Source of the DNA: Pseudomonadales bacterium
GTDB lineage: Bacteria; Pseudomonadota; Gammaproteobacteria; Pseudomonadales; UBA5862
Direction of reading: 5' to 3'
DNA length: 64,000 bases
Assembly: GCA_024234215.1 (NCBI GenBank)
Contig: JACKOQ010000005.1
Span: 1 to 64,000, forward strand
The notes under the pieces were generated by a model. It saw only the letters and a list, made by a program, of their open reading frames with translations, was not told the origin of the DNA and did not search any database. The position numbers and the translations under genes are program-made. This document shows positions 62,983 to 64,000 of the stretch, in pieces; position 1 is the stretch's first letter, and every line of letters begins with the position of its first letter.

Positions 62983-63621
62983 TCAGGGCATGTCGTCTGC
63001 TTGCAGTTCGATGGCCGACGGCCACTGCGCCGGCAGCCAGCGCAAATCGGCTGGATGGTCGATGTCATGCAGGGTCGGCTGGGTCTGCACCGACCACTTC
63101 AGTTGCTGCAACCGTTGCAGCGTGATGGCGGCCACCCGGTTGCTGCTCCAGGGTATTTCAGTGAACAGCGAGGGGTGAAACCGGTTGAGTCCGAGCAGCG
63201 CATAGCCGCCATCGGCGGTGGGGGTGATGACGCAGTCGACCTGCTGCAGTGCCTGTGCGGCACATTGCAGCCGCCGTGCATCCAGCGCCGGACAGTCGGT
63301 GCCGATCAGCAGCAGCGACTCGCCCTCGTGCAGGGTGCGCTGCGCGGCACGGGCCATGCGCTCGCCCAGATCACCCGCTCCCTGGTCAGAGCAGGAGATC
63401 GACCGCGGCAGTGATTGCCCCGCCCAGGCGCTGTCATCGATGGCGGGGGTGGCGCAGAGTTCCACCGCTCCGATCCGTGCTGCGATGGCCTCATTCACGC
63501 TGTGATGCAACATCCGTTGCGCCAGACGGGCGGCCCCTTGCGCCCCAAGCGCCGGAATCAGCCGGGTCTTGGCGATGCCGGCGCAGGGTGCCTTCGCGAA
63601 GATGAGGATCCGTACCGGCAT
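62983..63621 (-). CDS. DUF2064 (TIGR04282-type) nucleotidyl/glycosyltransferase
   Basis: The 212-residue GT-A-like protein has RILIFAKAPCAGIAKTRLIP at the N-terminus, LIGTDCPALD (acidic metal-binding region) and TADGGYALLGLNRF, as in CofC-like transferases often found beside radical-SAM genes. Its substrate is not known. ATG 63621 follows GCAGG; an earlier start at 63660 would overlap the upstream SPFH gene and lacks family similarity. The order SPFH protein then DUF2064 on the minus strand suggests a short operon, which could also include glgP. Confidence 0.8.
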   Translation of the reverse strand: MPVRILIFAKAPCAGIAKTRLIPALGAQGAARLAQRMLHHSVNEAIAARIGAVELCATPAIDDSAWAGQSLPRSISCSDQGAGDLGERMARAAQRTLHEGESLLLIGTDCPALDARRLQCAAQALQQVDCVITPTADGGYALLGLNRFHPSLFTEIPWSSNRVAAITLQRLQQLKWSVQTQPTLHDIDHPADLRWLPAQWPSAIELQADDMP

Positions 63622-63646
63622 CGGCTGCCTGCTGGAGGCAACGACT

Positions 63647-64000
63647 TCACTTCTCGGCATTCATCAGGCCACGTACCGCGGCAGGAATGTCCGCTGGCAG
63701 CAGAATCAGTTTGGCGTTGTTCGAGGTCGCCATGTCGTTGAGTGAGTCGACATAGCGCTCTCCCAGCAGGTAGATCAGTGGCAGTTGATTCTGGCCGATC
63801 GCCGAACTGATCTTTTCGATCGCCTCGGTGGTGCCGGTGGCATTGACCACCTTGGCCTCGGCGTCGCGGCGCGAGGCTTCGAGGCGGCCATCGGCCTGCA
63901 GGATGGCGGCGGTCTTGTCGCCTTCGGCGCGGGTGACGGTGGCACGGCGCAGCCGTTCGGCGGCGGCCTGCTCCTCCATCGCCTTCTGCATGGTCTGCGA
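63647..64000 (-). CDS. SPFH/Band 7 domain protein, C-terminal part (start outside window)
   Basis: The frame is open to the window edge. The visible 117 residues are the C-terminal part of a prohibitin/stomatin-like protein: an alanine/arginine/glutamate-rich helical stretch (QKAMEEQAAAERLRRATVT, EGDKTAAILQADGRLEASRR) and the tail LIYLLGERYVDSLNDMATS. Such QmcA/slipin-type proteins form membrane rings and are often paired with an NfeD protein. The membrane anchor and SPFH core are not visible. Confidence 0.85.
   Translation of the reverse strand, partial: SQTMQKAMEEQAAAERLRRATVTRAEGDKTAAILQADGRLEASRRDAEAKVVNATGTTEAIEKISSAIGQNQLPLIYLLGERYVDSLNDMATSNNAKLILLPADIPAAVRGLMNAEK

Overview
The window is a dense, GC-rich chromosomal segment from a gammaproteobacterium. 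The best evidence is the complete ISC operon (iscR-iscS-iscU-iscA-hscB-hscA-fdx-iscX) followed by the conserved block ndk-rlmN-pilW-ispG-hisS-yfgM-bamB-der, an order typical of Pseudomonadales and relatives. A single polar-type flagellin module, a type IV pilus protein, a 2-oxoacid:ferredoxin oxidoreductase and three adenylate-forming ligases suggest a motile, aerobic or facultative bacterium with fatty-acid or aromatic-acid metabolism. The species cannot be named from the sequence.

Layout. 1-3936 (+): S-adenosylhomocysteine hydrolase (5' end outside the window), metF, bioA and rsmE. 3985-5513 (-): an ICMT-like membrane methyltransferase and a CmoA-like carboxy-SAM synthase. 5652-7812 (+): glutathione reductase and a crotonase-family protein. 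8100-9374 (-): an MgtC/DUF4010 membrane protein. 9444-14112 (-): korA-korB preceded by a NADPH/FAD/ferredoxin oxidoreductase gene split by one in-frame TAG. 14341-16835 (-): a SPOR-like protein, coaX and birA. 17185-22682 (-): adenosine kinase, an acyl-CoA ligase and a hybrid sensor kinase whose phospho-acceptor residues are all replaced. 22820-40862 (+): PBP1b, trmJ, cysE, the ISC operon and the ndk-to-der block. 40865-44715 (-): an M23 peptidase, xseA and an acyl-CoA ligase. 45089-50495 (+): fliC-flaG-fliD-fliS-fliT-like, with a near-consensus sigma-28 promoter and a strong terminator after fliC. 50508-57409 (-): a TauE/SafE permease, then a methyltransferase and two glycosyltransferases in visibly AT-rich DNA, then a formyltransferase, an alpha/alpha-toroid protein and a PaaK/CapK-like ligase. 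Divergent from these (57547-60118, +) are an asparagine-synthetase-like amidotransferase without the glutaminase cysteine and a secreted trypsin-like protease. The window ends with tRNA-Arg(CCT), glycogen phosphorylase, a DUF2064 nucleotidyl/glycosyltransferase and the 3' part of an SPFH protein.

How the parts connect. AhcY, MetF, BioA, adenosine kinase and several methyltransferases all touch the SAM/SAH/adenosine cycle. IscR probably represses its operon through a type-1-like site over a good sigma-70 promoter. The 51442-60118 segment looks like a surface-glycan or flagellin-modification locus, because it carries sugar-transfer, formyl-transfer, acyl-activation and amide-forming enzymes directly beside the flagellin genes. 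It is the best candidate here for something not previously described. The degenerate sensor kinase and the TAG-split oxidoreductase are the two clearest sequence anomalies. No insertion sequence, CRISPR array, prophage or rRNA gene was seen.
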